Notes: generated from the sequence alone by a model not told the origin. A stretch of 15,631 bases of DNA from CBFGWV01 sp965652545 (GCA_965652545.1 CBFGWV010000093.1:1-15631); one strand, 5' to 3'. Counted from the first letter of the stretch, positions 1-7,111 are shown. Made by a program: numbers and translations.

Positions 1-94
1 TCGGCAGGCTCAACACCGCATCGCCCAAGTGGTCGAGCTGGATCAGCAGGATGCGTTGGGGTGCGTGGTGCTGATGGCGGTGTCGTGCTGGCAT
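1..94 (-). CDS. Glycosyltransferase family 9 (heptosyltransferase-like), N-terminal fragment cut by the window edge
   Basis: The minus strand opens at ATG (94-92) and stays open to the left edge, giving 31 residues. After a short basic, His-rich leader comes RILLIQLDHLGDAVLSLP. This is the first beta strand and following loop of glycosyltransferase family 9, the family of LPS heptosyltransferases that transfer sugar from an ADP- or other NDP-sugar in the cytoplasm; the LGD element is typical of its N-terminal Rossmann domain. No in-frame ATG or GTG was found further upstream and no strong Shine-Dalgarno precedes this ATG, so the exact start is uncertain. The substrate cannot be told from this fragment. 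The gene is divergent from the plus-strand genes that follow. Confidence 0.72.
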   Translation of the reverse strand, partial: MPARHRHQHHAPQRILLIQLDHLGDAVLSLP

Positions 95-195
95 CCGGGA
101 GATAGAACGTCCACTTGAGATGGTGCTTGTGTTGACAACGGTTGCGGGTACAACCTGTCGTCTGTGTATTCCATATGCAGATCTTTGGGCCAACC

Positions 196-354
196 ATGAG
201 AATTGCTGAGGTGCTGCTCGATCAGGTGCTCTTCAATCTCGACGCCGACACGTTCCGGCAGTTTACGGCCTTGCTCGATGCGCCGCCCACGCCGAATTCC
301 GGGCTGGAACGGCTCATGGCCGTCAAGGCGCCCTGGAATAACGGCGGTTCGTGA
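196..354 (+). pseudogene. TacA/DUF1778-family antitoxin, C-terminal remnant
   Basis: An open frame from ATG 196 to TGA 354 gives 52 residues. The segment FNLDADTFRQFTALLDAPP followed by TPNSGLERLMAVKAPW matches the C-terminal, toxin-binding part of DUF1778 antitoxins, which end in a pattern of the type F-LD-W--F---LDAPP-PN--L--L-A-KAPW. Full members are about 90 residues with an N-terminal ribbon-helix-helix DNA-binding domain. That half is absent: the in-frame sequence upstream is unrelated, and the other plus frames upstream show no ribbon-helix-helix. The usual downstream partner, a GNAT acetyltransferase toxin (TacT), is also missing, and a phospholipase gene begins 99 bases later. The remnant is either dead or, at most, a small toxin-neutralising peptide. 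Confidence 0.7.
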
Positions 355-453
355 GCCCGTGTTGTCGCCCCACGGCATACGGTAAACCCCCCAGCCCGCG
401 TCTATATTCTCCTTAGCTGGCAAGACGTTGCACGCCCACAGGAAGGGGGATGT

Positions 454-1470
454 ATGGCAATCCGGATCGATGGCCAATCGAAGCGCTTAGGTCTGGCGCT
501 ATCCGGCGGTGGTTTTCGCGCCGCGGCGTTTCATTTAGGTGTATTCCGCAAGTTGCAGGCGATGGGTCTCCTATGGAAGGTGGACCTGCTCAGCTGCGTC
601 AGTGGCGGGAGCATTGCCGGGGCGTTTCTCGCCGCCAACTGGGGTGACGATGGCGCGCTGGACCGCTTGCATGACTATCTGGCCACGCGCTCGATCGCTG
701 TGTCCTCGGTGCTCGCCGGCGCGCTCAACCCGTTCTCCACCCGCCTGGGTGAACTGGCCGAGAGCTACGATCGCGACCTGTTCCAAGGCCGTACGCTCAG
801 CGCCCTGGGCGGTGGCCCGCGGTTGTATCTGAACGCCACCAACCTCTCTAGCGGCAACATGTTCTTCTTCGTCTGCGGCGGTGATAAACCCGCGGAGATG
901 GGCGAGTGGGAACAGGGCGTGGTGGCGGCGCCGGATTTCCCCCTGGCCAAGGCGGTGGCGGCCTCGTCGGCGTTTCCGCCGGTGTTTCCGCCGCTTCGCG
1001 TGGACCGCGACCAGTATCCCGGCCAGGGGGTGGACTACGTCACCCTGTCCGACGGCGGTGTGTACGACAACCTGGGCGTGAACCCGCTGCTGCGTTTACA
1101 GCGCAACCCCCTCGACTACGCGCTGGTCAGCGACGCGGGCAAGCCGTTCGCGATCGACTATGAGCCCACCGAGGCGGGCACGCTGGTGCTCAAGGCGGCC
1201 ATCGACATCCTGATGGAGCAGGTGCGCGGGCTGCAGTTCAAACGCCTGGAACTGAGCTGGCGATCGGAGCAGGGGCCGAAGCCGCTGTGGTTCTCCATCG
1301 ACAGCCGGCTGGGCGAGGCCAGCCCGGGCGATGCGGTGTTCGCCTCGAACATCCGCACCAACCTCGCCCGTCTGCGAAGCGAGGAGCTGGCCATTCTCGG
1401 CCGGCACGCGCAGAACCTGCTCACGCACCGGATCGCGACCTACGCCCCGGAGCTTGGGACGGCAACGTGA
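454..1470 (+). CDS. Patatin-like phospholipase, first gene of the four-gene operon
   Basis: 338 residues. Patatin-fold enzymes are lipid acyl hydrolases using a Ser-Asp dyad. The parts are in order: the glycine-rich oxyanion loop SGGGFRA (17-23), the nucleophile elbow CVSGGS (48-53) with Ser50, and SDGGVYDNLG (199-208) with the catalytic Asp200 of the DGG motif. The elbow has Cys where the textbook GxSxG has its first Gly. There is no signal peptide or clear membrane helix, so it is probably cytosolic and acts on the inner leaflet or on free lipid. The start at 454 is set by a strong purine run (GGAAGGGGG, 441-449). A lone TATATT at 403-408 could be a -10 box but lacks a convincing -35. The gene ends TGA at 1468-1470, overlapping the caspase start by 4 bases. 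Patatins of this kind are known effectors in CBASS and related immunity, but no nucleotide cyclase is present here. Confidence 0.9.
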   Translation: MAIRIDGQSKRLGLALSGGGFRAAAFHLGVFRKLQAMGLLWKVDLLSCVSGGSIAGAFLAANWGDDGALDRLHDYLATRSIAVSSVLAGALNPFSTRLGELAESYDRDLFQGRTLSALGGGPRLYLNATNLSSGNMFFFVCGGDKPAEMGEWEQGVVAAPDFPLAKAVAASSAFPPVFPPLRVDRDQYPGQGVDYVTLSDGGVYDNLGVNPLLRLQRNPLDYALVSDAGKPFAIDYEPTEAGTLVLKAAIDILMEQVRGLQFKRLELSWRSEQGPKPLWFSIDSRLGEASPGDAVFASNIRTNLARLRSEELAILGRHAQNLLTHRIATYAPELGTAT

Positions 1471-2615
1471 ATGCCGCGCTGATCTGGCAGGACAGAGCCC
1501 GCATCGACAGCGGGCAGCCGTGTGCGCACGCCATCGTGATCGGCGTCGGCGACTACCCGTACCTGGTGGACGGCAGCGGGCCGTTGACCGACAAGAACGG
1601 CGGGTTGCGGCAGCTGTCATCGCCGCCGGAGTCGGCCATGACCTTCGCCCGCTGGCTGCTGGATGCGTTCCACAACCCCGACGCGCCGCTGGCGTCGCTG
1701 AGCCTGCTGGTGTCTGATGCGCAGGCGCGCCCCTTCGAGCACCCGCGGCTCGGCGCGCCGGTTCAGCCGGCGGTGGCGGACAGTGCCGGCACGGTGGCCG
1801 CGCTGCGCGCATGGAAGGCGCTGGGCGATCGCAACGAGCGGAACCTGATGCTGTTTTTCTTCTGCGGCCATGGTGTGGCGCGTGGGCTCGAGGGCCTTAC
1901 GCTGCTGCTGCGTGATTACGGCGAGGTGTCGGACATGCCCATGGAGGGGGCGATCGACTTCGCGGCATTCCAGCGCGGCATGGCGCAATGCGCGGCTTCG
2001 TACCAGTGCTTTTTCGTCGATGCCTGCCGGCAGGTGTCGGATATCGCGCGCAACACGACCGAGTCGGGGCGCAAGGTGATCCAGGACGACATCAACCGGC
2101 CGTTCGCTTCGGACTGGAACTACGCTGTCCTGTACGCCACCCTCGAAGGCGAAGCCGCCTACGGGCGGCGCGACAAGCCCAGCTTCTACACCGAGGAGCT
2201 GATCCGGGGCCTGGAGGGTACCGCCGCCAACAACCGCAACGCCGACGGCCAATGGCGGGTGAGCACCAGCGACCTGAACGCCGCGATCCATCGCGGGCTG
2301 TCGCTACGGGGCCCTCGGATCAAGAACCCGGCGGTGCGTCTGGTGGAGTTTGAATTTCACACGCCCAAACACCCGCCGCGGGTGCCGGTTACCGTGTTTT
2401 GCGACCCGCACGAGGACACCGCGCTTGCGGAGCTCTCCTGCACCAGCAATGGCGTGGTCGTCGATCGCCGGGACCCGTCGCCGGACGATTGGAGCACCGA
2501 GCTGCCCTTCGGTGTGTACGACTTTCAGGCGCGTGTCGATACGCGCACCGGCCGCCGCGCCGGTGAGATGGTGCTGCCGCCCTACCGCGAGCTGAAGATC
2601 AAGGCAGCGCCATGA
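1467..2615 (+). CDS. Caspase-fold (peptidase C14) protease with a C-terminal beta-rich domain
   Basis: 382 residues when started at GTG 1467, which overlaps the upstream stop as GTGA and is where homology-like sequence begins; the open frame extends further upstream only inside the patatin gene. The p20-like core begins HAIVIGVGDYPYL (21-33). The catalytic pair is visible: His135 in FFFCGHG (130-136) and Cys187 in FFVDACRQ (182-189), each after a hydrophobic strand as in metacaspases and bacterial orthocaspases. These are cysteine proteases, often specific for Arg/Lys or acidic P1 residues and often acting in programmed death or defence. A later region reading YATLEGEAAYGR resembles the substrate-loop segment. 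The last 80 residues or so (from about 304) are predicted beta-rich with no recognised name and may bind a partner. The stop overlaps the next ATG by 4 bases, which suggests translational coupling. Confidence 0.87.
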   Translation: MNAALIWQDRARIDSGQPCAHAIVIGVGDYPYLVDGSGPLTDKNGGLRQLSSPPESAMTFARWLLDAFHNPDAPLASLSLLVSDAQARPFEHPRLGAPVQPAVADSAGTVAALRAWKALGDRNERNLMLFFFCGHGVARGLEGLTLLLRDYGEVSDMPMEGAIDFAAFQRGMAQCAASYQCFFVDACRQVSDIARNTTESGRKVIQDDINRPFASDWNYAVLYATLEGEAAYGRRDKPSFYTEELIRGLEGTAANNRNADGQWRVSTSDLNAAIHRGLSLRGPRIKNPAVRLVEFEFHTPKHPPRVPVTVFCDPHEDTALAELSCTSNGVVVDRRDPSPDDWSTELPFGVYDFQARVDTRTGRRAGEMVLPPYRELKIKAAP

Positions 2616-4015
2616 GCGTGCGCATGGCGGCCCGTGCCCTGCTGAACCAGCGTGAGGCCAGCGCTGGGCTGGTGGGCAGTGTGTACCGCGACGATCCAGC
2701 CCGTGGCGCGGTGTTCGTCGCCCAGGTGACGGTGCCCATGGTCGACTTCGCCAGCGGCCGTATGGACCGTATACGCGAACTGGAAGGCGCCCCGAGCGGG
2801 CGCTACCTATTGCAGCTCTTGCTGCCCAACGGGCAGGTGGCCAGCCAGGGCTTCGAGATTGCCGCCGGGCGCGATACGCCTGTGGTGGTGGATGTGCCGC
2901 ACGAGGGGCCGGCGGAGTGGACTTCGCTGCATGCGTTGAAGGGGGCGTTCTCCGCGGTTGCCCGGTTCGCTATGCCGCCGCGCCTTGATAGCGTGCTTAG
3001 CCCCGACAGCCAGTACGACGTCGCGCTGAATGTCGAGTCCATCCGCCCGCCGCGCGATTACGCGGCGCTGCGCGGCGACCCCGAGCACGGATTTGCCTTG
3101 CGCTTTGTCCCGCCGCAGGCCGCTGGTGCGGGCATGGTGACGCCTTCGCGCATCGCAGAGATGATCCGGGCCGACCTCACGGTCGCCGAGGCCGAGGCTG
3201 TGCTGGGGCCCGGCGTGGAGGTAGCCACACCCGTGCAGGAGGGCTACGAGCACGCGCTGTTCGAGTTTGTGCACGCCGGCGCCTTGGGCGATGCGGCTCA
3301 GCGCGGCTGGTTCCACTTCGGCCCGGGCACGGACCTGGCGCGGGCGTATCTGCTGGTGAGTTCCGCCCGTGGCGCCTCGCTGGTGTGCCTGCCGGTGCCG
3401 TGGACCCGTGAAGGGGAAGAGGTGGAGGTCGAGCTGCTGCTCGATAAGTCGCTGGGTGATGGCGCGCCGAGGTATTCGCTGACCATCGGCGACCCGATGA
3501 TCAACACGGCGCTGGGTTACATCAACAACGGCGCGTTGCACGAGGCGGCGCGGCTGATCGACTTCGAGACCGCGCGGGACCTGCTGTTTAACAAGATCAG
3601 CAGCCCGCTGGCGGCCACCATCGGTGGCTATCTGTTGGTGCTGGGGCTGGATCGCAGCGCCTACCGCGAACGCTCGGCCGACTGGAAAGACTGGATCGAC
3701 AACCTGGCCAACTGGTTCGAGTGGCTGCCCGATGGTGCCATTCTGCGTTCGGCGCTGTACGTCGTGCTGGGCGACAAGGACCGCGATGGCGCGTACCGGG
3801 CGCTCATCGCCGCCTGCGACCGCGGCCTGCCGTTCTTCACCTTCGGCCTGCGCCTGTTGCTGGAGGGGCTGCGCCGGTTCGCCAACGAGGGCGAGGCCGA
3901 CGCCGCGCGCCGCCTGGCGCTGTTCGAGTCCATCGCCCAGGTCAGCGACCCGGCGCACAACTTCCTCTCGATAGACATTGCGCAGCGCTGGCGGCACGAG
4001 CAACTGCCACGGTAG
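2612..4015 (+). CDS. Unrecognised operon partner: beta-rich front, helical back
   Basis: 467 residues, ATG overlapping the caspase stop (ATGA). I do not recognise a named family. Roughly residues 35-115 look like a beta sandwich (strand patterns VFVAQVTVP, GRYLLQLLLPNG, SQGFEIA, TPVVVDVP), similar in style to the C-terminal domain of the caspase. Residues about 120-290 form a mixed region that includes SLVCLPVPW. From about 296 to the end the protein is helical: NTALGYINNGALHEAARL, then RDLLFNKISSPLAATIGGYL, then several Trp-rich and Leu-rich helices. This resembles a tetratricopeptide-like or helical-repeat scaffold, with no catalytic motif. I have an impression that similar helical tails accompany bacterial caspase-like proteins, but cannot verify it. 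A role as sensor, adaptor or regulator between the two hydrolases is inference. Confidence 0.85.
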   Translation: MSVRMAARALLNQREASAGLVGSVYRDDPARGAVFVAQVTVPMVDFASGRMDRIRELEGAPSGRYLLQLLLPNGQVASQGFEIAAGRDTPVVVDVPHEGPAEWTSLHALKGAFSAVARFAMPPRLDSVLSPDSQYDVALNVESIRPPRDYAALRGDPEHGFALRFVPPQAAGAGMVTPSRIAEMIRADLTVAEAEAVLGPGVEVATPVQEGYEHALFEFVHAGALGDAAQRGWFHFGPGTDLARAYLLVSSARGASLVCLPVPWTREGEEVEVELLLDKSLGDGAPRYSLTIGDPMINTALGYINNGALHEAARLIDFETARDLLFNKISSPLAATIGGYLLVLGLDRSAYRERSADWKDWIDNLANWFEWLPDGAILRSALYVVLGDKDRDGAYRALIAACDRGLPFFTFGLRLLLEGLRRFANEGEADAARRLALFESIAQVSDPAHNFLSIDIAQRWRHEQLPR

Positions 4016-4028
4016 GGAGGAGGCGCCC

Positions 4029-5138
4029 ATGGCGGAAACACTCACCATCACGATGCTGCCGGCCAAGGAGGGCGACTGCCTGCTGGTCAGCTACGGCCCG
4101 CCCGATGCGCTGCGCTATGTGCTGATCGACGCCGGGCGCGACTGGACCTACAAGCACGCCCTGGCGGCGTATCTGGCCGAGCGCGGTATCGACACGCTCG
4201 AACTGCTGGTGGTTACTCACGTGGACCGCGACCACATCGACGGCATGCTCTCGTTGATGCGCGATCCGGCTCTGGCGCTGCGGGTGCGCAACGTGTGGTT
4301 CAACACCTGGGATCACCTCGGCGGTGGTGTGGTCCGGGTGCCTGAGATCGAGGACGACCTGGAGTCGTTCGGCGCGAGGATGGGCGAGGAGCTCAGCGGG
4401 CTGATCGTTCGGCATGGTTGGCCGTGGAATGCCCAGTTCGGGGGTGCGGCGGTCGAACTGGCGCCGCCGCCGGCCGACAACGTCATCGAGTTGGGCGGGC
4501 TGCGGCTGACGCTGCTCTCGCCCAGCCGCGAGAAGCTCGAGGCGCTCAAACCGGTGTGGGCCAAGGAATGTCGAGCGGCCGGCATCACCCCCGGCGCGAT
4601 TCTCCAGGAGTACCAGGCCGAGGAGCCGCTGGAGGACGACATCGAAGCCTTCGGTGCGGTCGATATCGAAGCGCTCGCCGCCGAGCCGTTCAGCGAAGAC
4701 GGGTCTGAGGCAAACGGCTCGAGCATCGCCTTTCTGCTCGAGTACGCCGGGCGGCGCGTCCTGCTGGCCGGCGATGCGCACACGGATTTGCTCGTGCGGC
4801 AGTTGCGCGCATTGGGTGCTGCCGAGGGGGCGCCGCTACGTGTGGACGCCTTCAAGCTCCCCCACCACGGTAGCAAGTACAACCTGTCGGCAGAGCTGCT
4901 CGGGCTGCTGGATTGCCGGCATTTTCTGGTGTCGACCAACGGCAATTACTTCAAGCACCCCGAAGACGTCGCCATGGCGCGGCTGGTGAAGTACGGCTGC
5001 TCCGACGCCACGGTCCACTTCAACTACCGGACGGCGTACAACGCCCATTGGCACAACGATGGCTGGCAGCGCCGGTACCGCTACCGTGTGGAGTATCCCG
5101 AGCCGGGGCGGGACGGGTACAAGTCGCTGGTGCTCTGA
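4029..5138 (+). CDS. Metallo-beta-lactamase-fold protein of the ComEC/Rec2-like type
   Basis: 369 residues starting at ATG 4029, chosen because GGGAGGAGG (4014-4022) sits 6 bases upstream; the open frame before it has no such site. The fold opens with a beta strand and EGDCLLVSYG, then LIDAG (32-36). The metal-binding signature is THVDRDHIDG (63-72), meaning H64-x-D66-x-D68-H69. Later come LLAGDAH (245-251) and LPHHGSK (278-284), the third and fourth ligand regions in the pattern of the soluble MBL domains related to competence protein ComEC. Such enzymes hydrolyse phosphodiesters or act as nucleases; the substrate here is unknown. There are no membrane segments, so it is not ComEC itself. 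It is last in the operon, 13 bases after the preceding stop. Its own strong ribosome site suggests it is made at a higher level than its neighbours. Confidence 0.88.
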   Translation: MAETLTITMLPAKEGDCLLVSYGPPDALRYVLIDAGRDWTYKHALAAYLAERGIDTLELLVVTHVDRDHIDGMLSLMRDPALALRVRNVWFNTWDHLGGGVVRVPEIEDDLESFGARMGEELSGLIVRHGWPWNAQFGGAAVELAPPPADNVIELGGLRLTLLSPSREKLEALKPVWAKECRAAGITPGAILQEYQAEEPLEDDIEAFGAVDIEALAAEPFSEDGSEANGSSIAFLLEYAGRRVLLAGDAHTDLLVRQLRALGAAEGAPLRVDAFKLPHHGSKYNLSAELLGLLDCRHFLVSTNGNYFKHPEDVAMARLVKYGCSDATVHFNYRTAYNAHWHNDGWQRRYRYRVEYPEPGRDGYKSLVL

Positions 5139-5190
5139 AGGGGCCTGCTCGGCCTTTCGTTGTCAATGGGCGCGTCGATGCTGGCCGCGC

Positions 5191-5214
5191 AAAGCCTGCG
5201 TTGTCGCAGGCTTT
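5191..5214. terminator. Perfect 10-bp hairpin between convergent genes
   Basis: AAAGCCTGCG (5191-5200), a TTGT loop, then CGCAGGCTTT (5205-5214) form a perfect stem between the end of the MBL gene and the end of the convergent thiolase gene. There is no long U tract beyond the stem, but the A/T-flanked stem works in both directions as bidirectional terminators do. A weaker GC-rich stem-loop (GGCC...GGCC then TTT) lies just downstream of the MBL stop at about 5140-5160. Confidence 0.7.
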
Positions 5215-5235
5215 AGACTCTGCTGGCGGATGTGT

Positions 5236-6420
5236 TCAAACCCTCTCCAGCGCCAGCGCAATGCCCTGGCCGCCGCCGATGCACAAGGTCACGATGCCGC
5301 GCGTGCAGCCGTCGCGCTGCATGGAATGCAGCAGACGCGTGGTCAGCACCGCGCCGCTGGCACCGATCGGGTGGCCGTGGGCGATGGCGCCGCCTTCCAC
5401 GTTGACGACGTCCTCGGCAAAACCGAGCTCGCGCAGGCAGGCCAGGGCGATGGCGGCGAAGGCTTCGTTAATCTCCACCCGGTCGACCTCGCCGACGCTC
5501 CAGTCGGCCCGCGCCAGCGCCTGGCGCACCGCCGGTACGGGGCCCAGGCCGAACATTCCCGGCTCCACGGCGCCGAGACCGTAGCTGACCAGCCGCGCCA
5601 TCGGGGCCAGGCCGTTGCGCTCGGCCCAACTGCGCTCGGCGACGATCATTGCGGACGCGCCGCTGTTGAGGCCAGGGGCGTTGCCGGCGGTGATGGTGCC
5701 GTCTTTGCGGAATGCCGGTTTGAGTTTGGCGAGTGTTTCAGCGGTGGTTTCGGGGCGGTTGTGCTCGTCTTTGGCGAAGAGGACTGGGCCTTTGCGGCCG
5801 GGGATGTCGACGGCGGCGATTTCGGCCTCGAACGCGCCCCTGGCCTGGGCGGCGGCAAAGCGCTGCTGCGACCGCAGCGCCCAGCGGTCCTGGTCGTCGC
5901 GACTGATGCCATTGCGCGTCACCAAGTCCTCGGTGTGCCAGCCCGAGTGCTCGTCGCTGAACGCATCGTTGAGCCCGTCGTAGAGCATGCTGTCGAACAT
6001 CGTCACGTTGCCCATGCGTGCACCCCAGCGGCCTTGCGGCAAGAGATAGGGCGCGCGGTCCATGTTCTCCATGCCGCCGGCGATGGCGCAGCGGGTCATG
6101 CCTGCCCATATCTCCAGGGCCGCGCTGGCCACCGCCTGCGCGCCGGAGCCGCAGACGCGGTTCACGGTGAGTGCCGGCACATCCACGGGAAGCCCGGCGG
6201 CGATGGCGGCCTGGCGGGCCGGGTTCATCTTCACGCCGGCCTGGATGACATTGCCCATGATGACCTGCTCCACCTTGTCGGCGGGCAAGCCAGCGCGCTG
6301 GAGGCATTCGCCGATGGCGGCCGCGCCCAGGGCGGGTGCGGCGATTTCCTTGAGTGAGCCGCCATAGGTGCCGATGGCGGTGCGCACCGGGTGGCAGAGG
6401 ACGACGTCGATCTTGCTCAT
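5236..6420 (-). CDS. Acetyl-CoA C-acyltransferase (thiolase II type)
   Basis: 394 residues, a normal thiolase length. These enzymes condense two acyl-CoA molecules or cleave 3-ketoacyl-CoA in the cytoplasm, in fatty-acid breakdown, ketone-body or polyhydroxyalkanoate metabolism. All catalytic parts are present: acyl-accepting Cys90 in VNRVCGSGAQA (87-97), NEAFA near residue 316, His350 in GHPIGASGA (349-357) and Cys380 in CIGGGQG (380-386). The ATG at 6420-6418 has GGAG about 8 bases upstream and overlaps the stop of the preceding remnant ORF by 4 bases. The sequence alone does not separate a PhaA/AtoB-like role from a beta-oxidation role. No other fatty-acid or PHA gene is in the window. Confidence 0.93.
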   Translation of the reverse strand: MSKIDVVLCHPVRTAIGTYGGSLKEIAAPALGAAAIGECLQRAGLPADKVEQVIMGNVIQAGVKMNPARQAAIAAGLPVDVPALTVNRVCGSGAQAVASAALEIWAGMTRCAIAGGMENMDRAPYLLPQGRWGARMGNVTMFDSMLYDGLNDAFSDEHSGWHTEDLVTRNGISRDDQDRWALRSQQRFAAAQARGAFEAEIAAVDIPGRKGPVLFAKDEHNRPETTAETLAKLKPAFRKDGTITAGNAPGLNSGASAMIVAERSWAERNGLAPMARLVSYGLGAVEPGMFGLGPVPAVRQALARADWSVGEVDRVEINEAFAAIALACLRELGFAEDVVNVEGGAIAHGHPIGASGAVLTTRLLHSMQRDGCTRGIVTLCIGGGQGIALALERV

Positions 6421-6719
6421 GCTGTGGCTCCGTTGGATAGCCAGGTTTCGATGATCTCGCGCGAGGGTATGCCGCCGGCATGCACGACTTTGCCGTCGAC
6501 GACCACACCCGGTGTGTTCATCACGCTGACGAAGGTTACGATCAAACGCATCGTCAAGACCTTGCGCAGGATCACGATTTCCGGCAATGACGGGGCGATG
6601 ACGCTCATCATGAACGCCTCGGGCACGTACCCGTGAATGCCGGCGCCGATACCGATGCACGCTCTTGAAGCCGGCATCGATGCGCTCGGCCAATCCCATG
6701 CGCGTGCGGCGAAGATCAC
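6417..6719 (-). pseudogene. Deletion chimera: YraQ/ArsP-type permease fragments fused to a thioredoxin-like tail
   Basis: A 100-codon open frame reads as pieces of two genes. IGAGIHGYVPE, then directly AFMMSVIAPSLPEIVILRKVL, are two segments of DUF318 (YraQ/ArsP-like) permeases. In intact members they are separated by tens of residues, so the middle is deleted. The C-terminal part, NTPGVVVDGKVVHAGGIPSR followed by EIIETWL, is the end of the small redox-active disulfide (thioredoxin-like) proteins often encoded beside these permeases; its CxxC half is gone. The N-terminal residues also look frameshifted, because a permease-like stretch (ERIDAGF) appears in the neighbouring frame. The ORF is open but can hardly transport or reduce anything. 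It probably descends from a permease-thioredoxin pair of the arsenic-resistance type. Its stop overlaps the thiolase start. Confidence 0.6.
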
Positions 6720-6931
6720 GCTGACGGTGCCAGTGCGGTGATCAGGGCTCGCTTCATCATCGGATCATTCGTTGATCAAGGTTCGATGTAGCGGAAATGC
6801 TGGTGACTGCGAAACACCGCGCCGTCCCGCCGGTCATTGAGCCCTTGGCCGGCTCTGGGCCCGCGTACGCCTGCGCAATCACCCCGGGGGCGGGGCATGG
6901 TGTCAGGAGTGTGAAATCGACGATAGCCGCG

Positions 6932-6969
6932 CTTGAGATGAAGTCAATGAGCTAACGACCTATCTCAAG
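6932..6969. promoter_or_regulatory. Inverted repeat CTTGAGAT / ATCTCAAG upstream of the HrpK-like gene
   Basis: CTTGAGAT (6932-6939) and its exact reverse complement ATCTCAAG (6962-6969) are separated by 22 bases. The loop is too long for a terminator, so two half-sites for a dimeric or looping regulator is one reading. Eight-base repeats can occur by chance. Confidence 0.3.
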
Positions 6970-7013
6970 AGAGTAGGTGCACTATCCGTCCGTTTATATT
7001 AATCAAATTTATC

Positions 7014-7042
7014 TTAACCGTCATTTGCTTTTAACAGTCATT
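7014..7042 (+). promoter_or_regulatory. Direct repeat TTAAC(C/A)GTCATT, period 17, upstream of the HrpK-like gene
   Basis: TTAACCGTCATT (7014-7025) recurs as TTAACAGTCATT (7031-7042), with 11 of 12 bases the same and a 17-base period, about 70 bases before the chosen start codon. Tandem sites of this kind are often bound by transcription activators. The regulator is not known and no factor gene is adjacent in the same orientation. Confidence 0.4.
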
Positions 7043-7111
7043 CCCTAGCTTCTTCTCCCGTGAACGCAGTTGCGCTGTTGGGTGCGTCAAACGTCTATGG
7101 GGAGTAAGGTA

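Larger units (their letters stand above)
6720..7111. other. Non-coding stretch upstream of the large HrpK-like gene
   Basis: 392 bases without a credible gene. The left part is GC-rich, and its minus strand may hold further permease decay, since a short ORF beginning MMKRALITALA starts near 6760. From about 6930 the sequence turns AT-rich towards the large gene and holds the repeats listed separately. TATATT at 6995-7000 could be a -10 box, but no good -35 lies 17 bases upstream. I found no GGAACC hrp-box element. Confidence 0.5.

Noticed and set aside
43..477. Minus-strand open frame of 144 codons at the left end
   Set aside because: It spans the antisense of the antitoxin remnant and the start of the phospholipase, and runs in a different frame from the clear glycosyltransferase start at 94.
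2807..4066. Minus-strand open frame of 419 codons
   Set aside because: It is antisense to the third operon gene and the start of the MBL gene; its Gln/Arg/His-rich translation is typical of shadow frames in GC-rich DNA.
454..5138. Assignment of the operon to CBASS because of the patatin
   Set aside because: There is no cGAS/DncV-like cyclase, E1/E2 or JAB gene, and the patatin carries no visible nucleotide-binding addition.
5059..6357. Plus-strand open frame of 432 codons
   Set aside because: It lies over the thiolase gene on the opposite strand. Its translation is low-complexity Ala/Gly/Arg/His without motifs, while the minus strand has a complete thiolase with all catalytic residues.
6720..7111. 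Possible hrp box before the HrpK-like gene
   Set aside because: No GGAACC followed by CCAC at the right spacing was found, so HrpL-type control is not supported.
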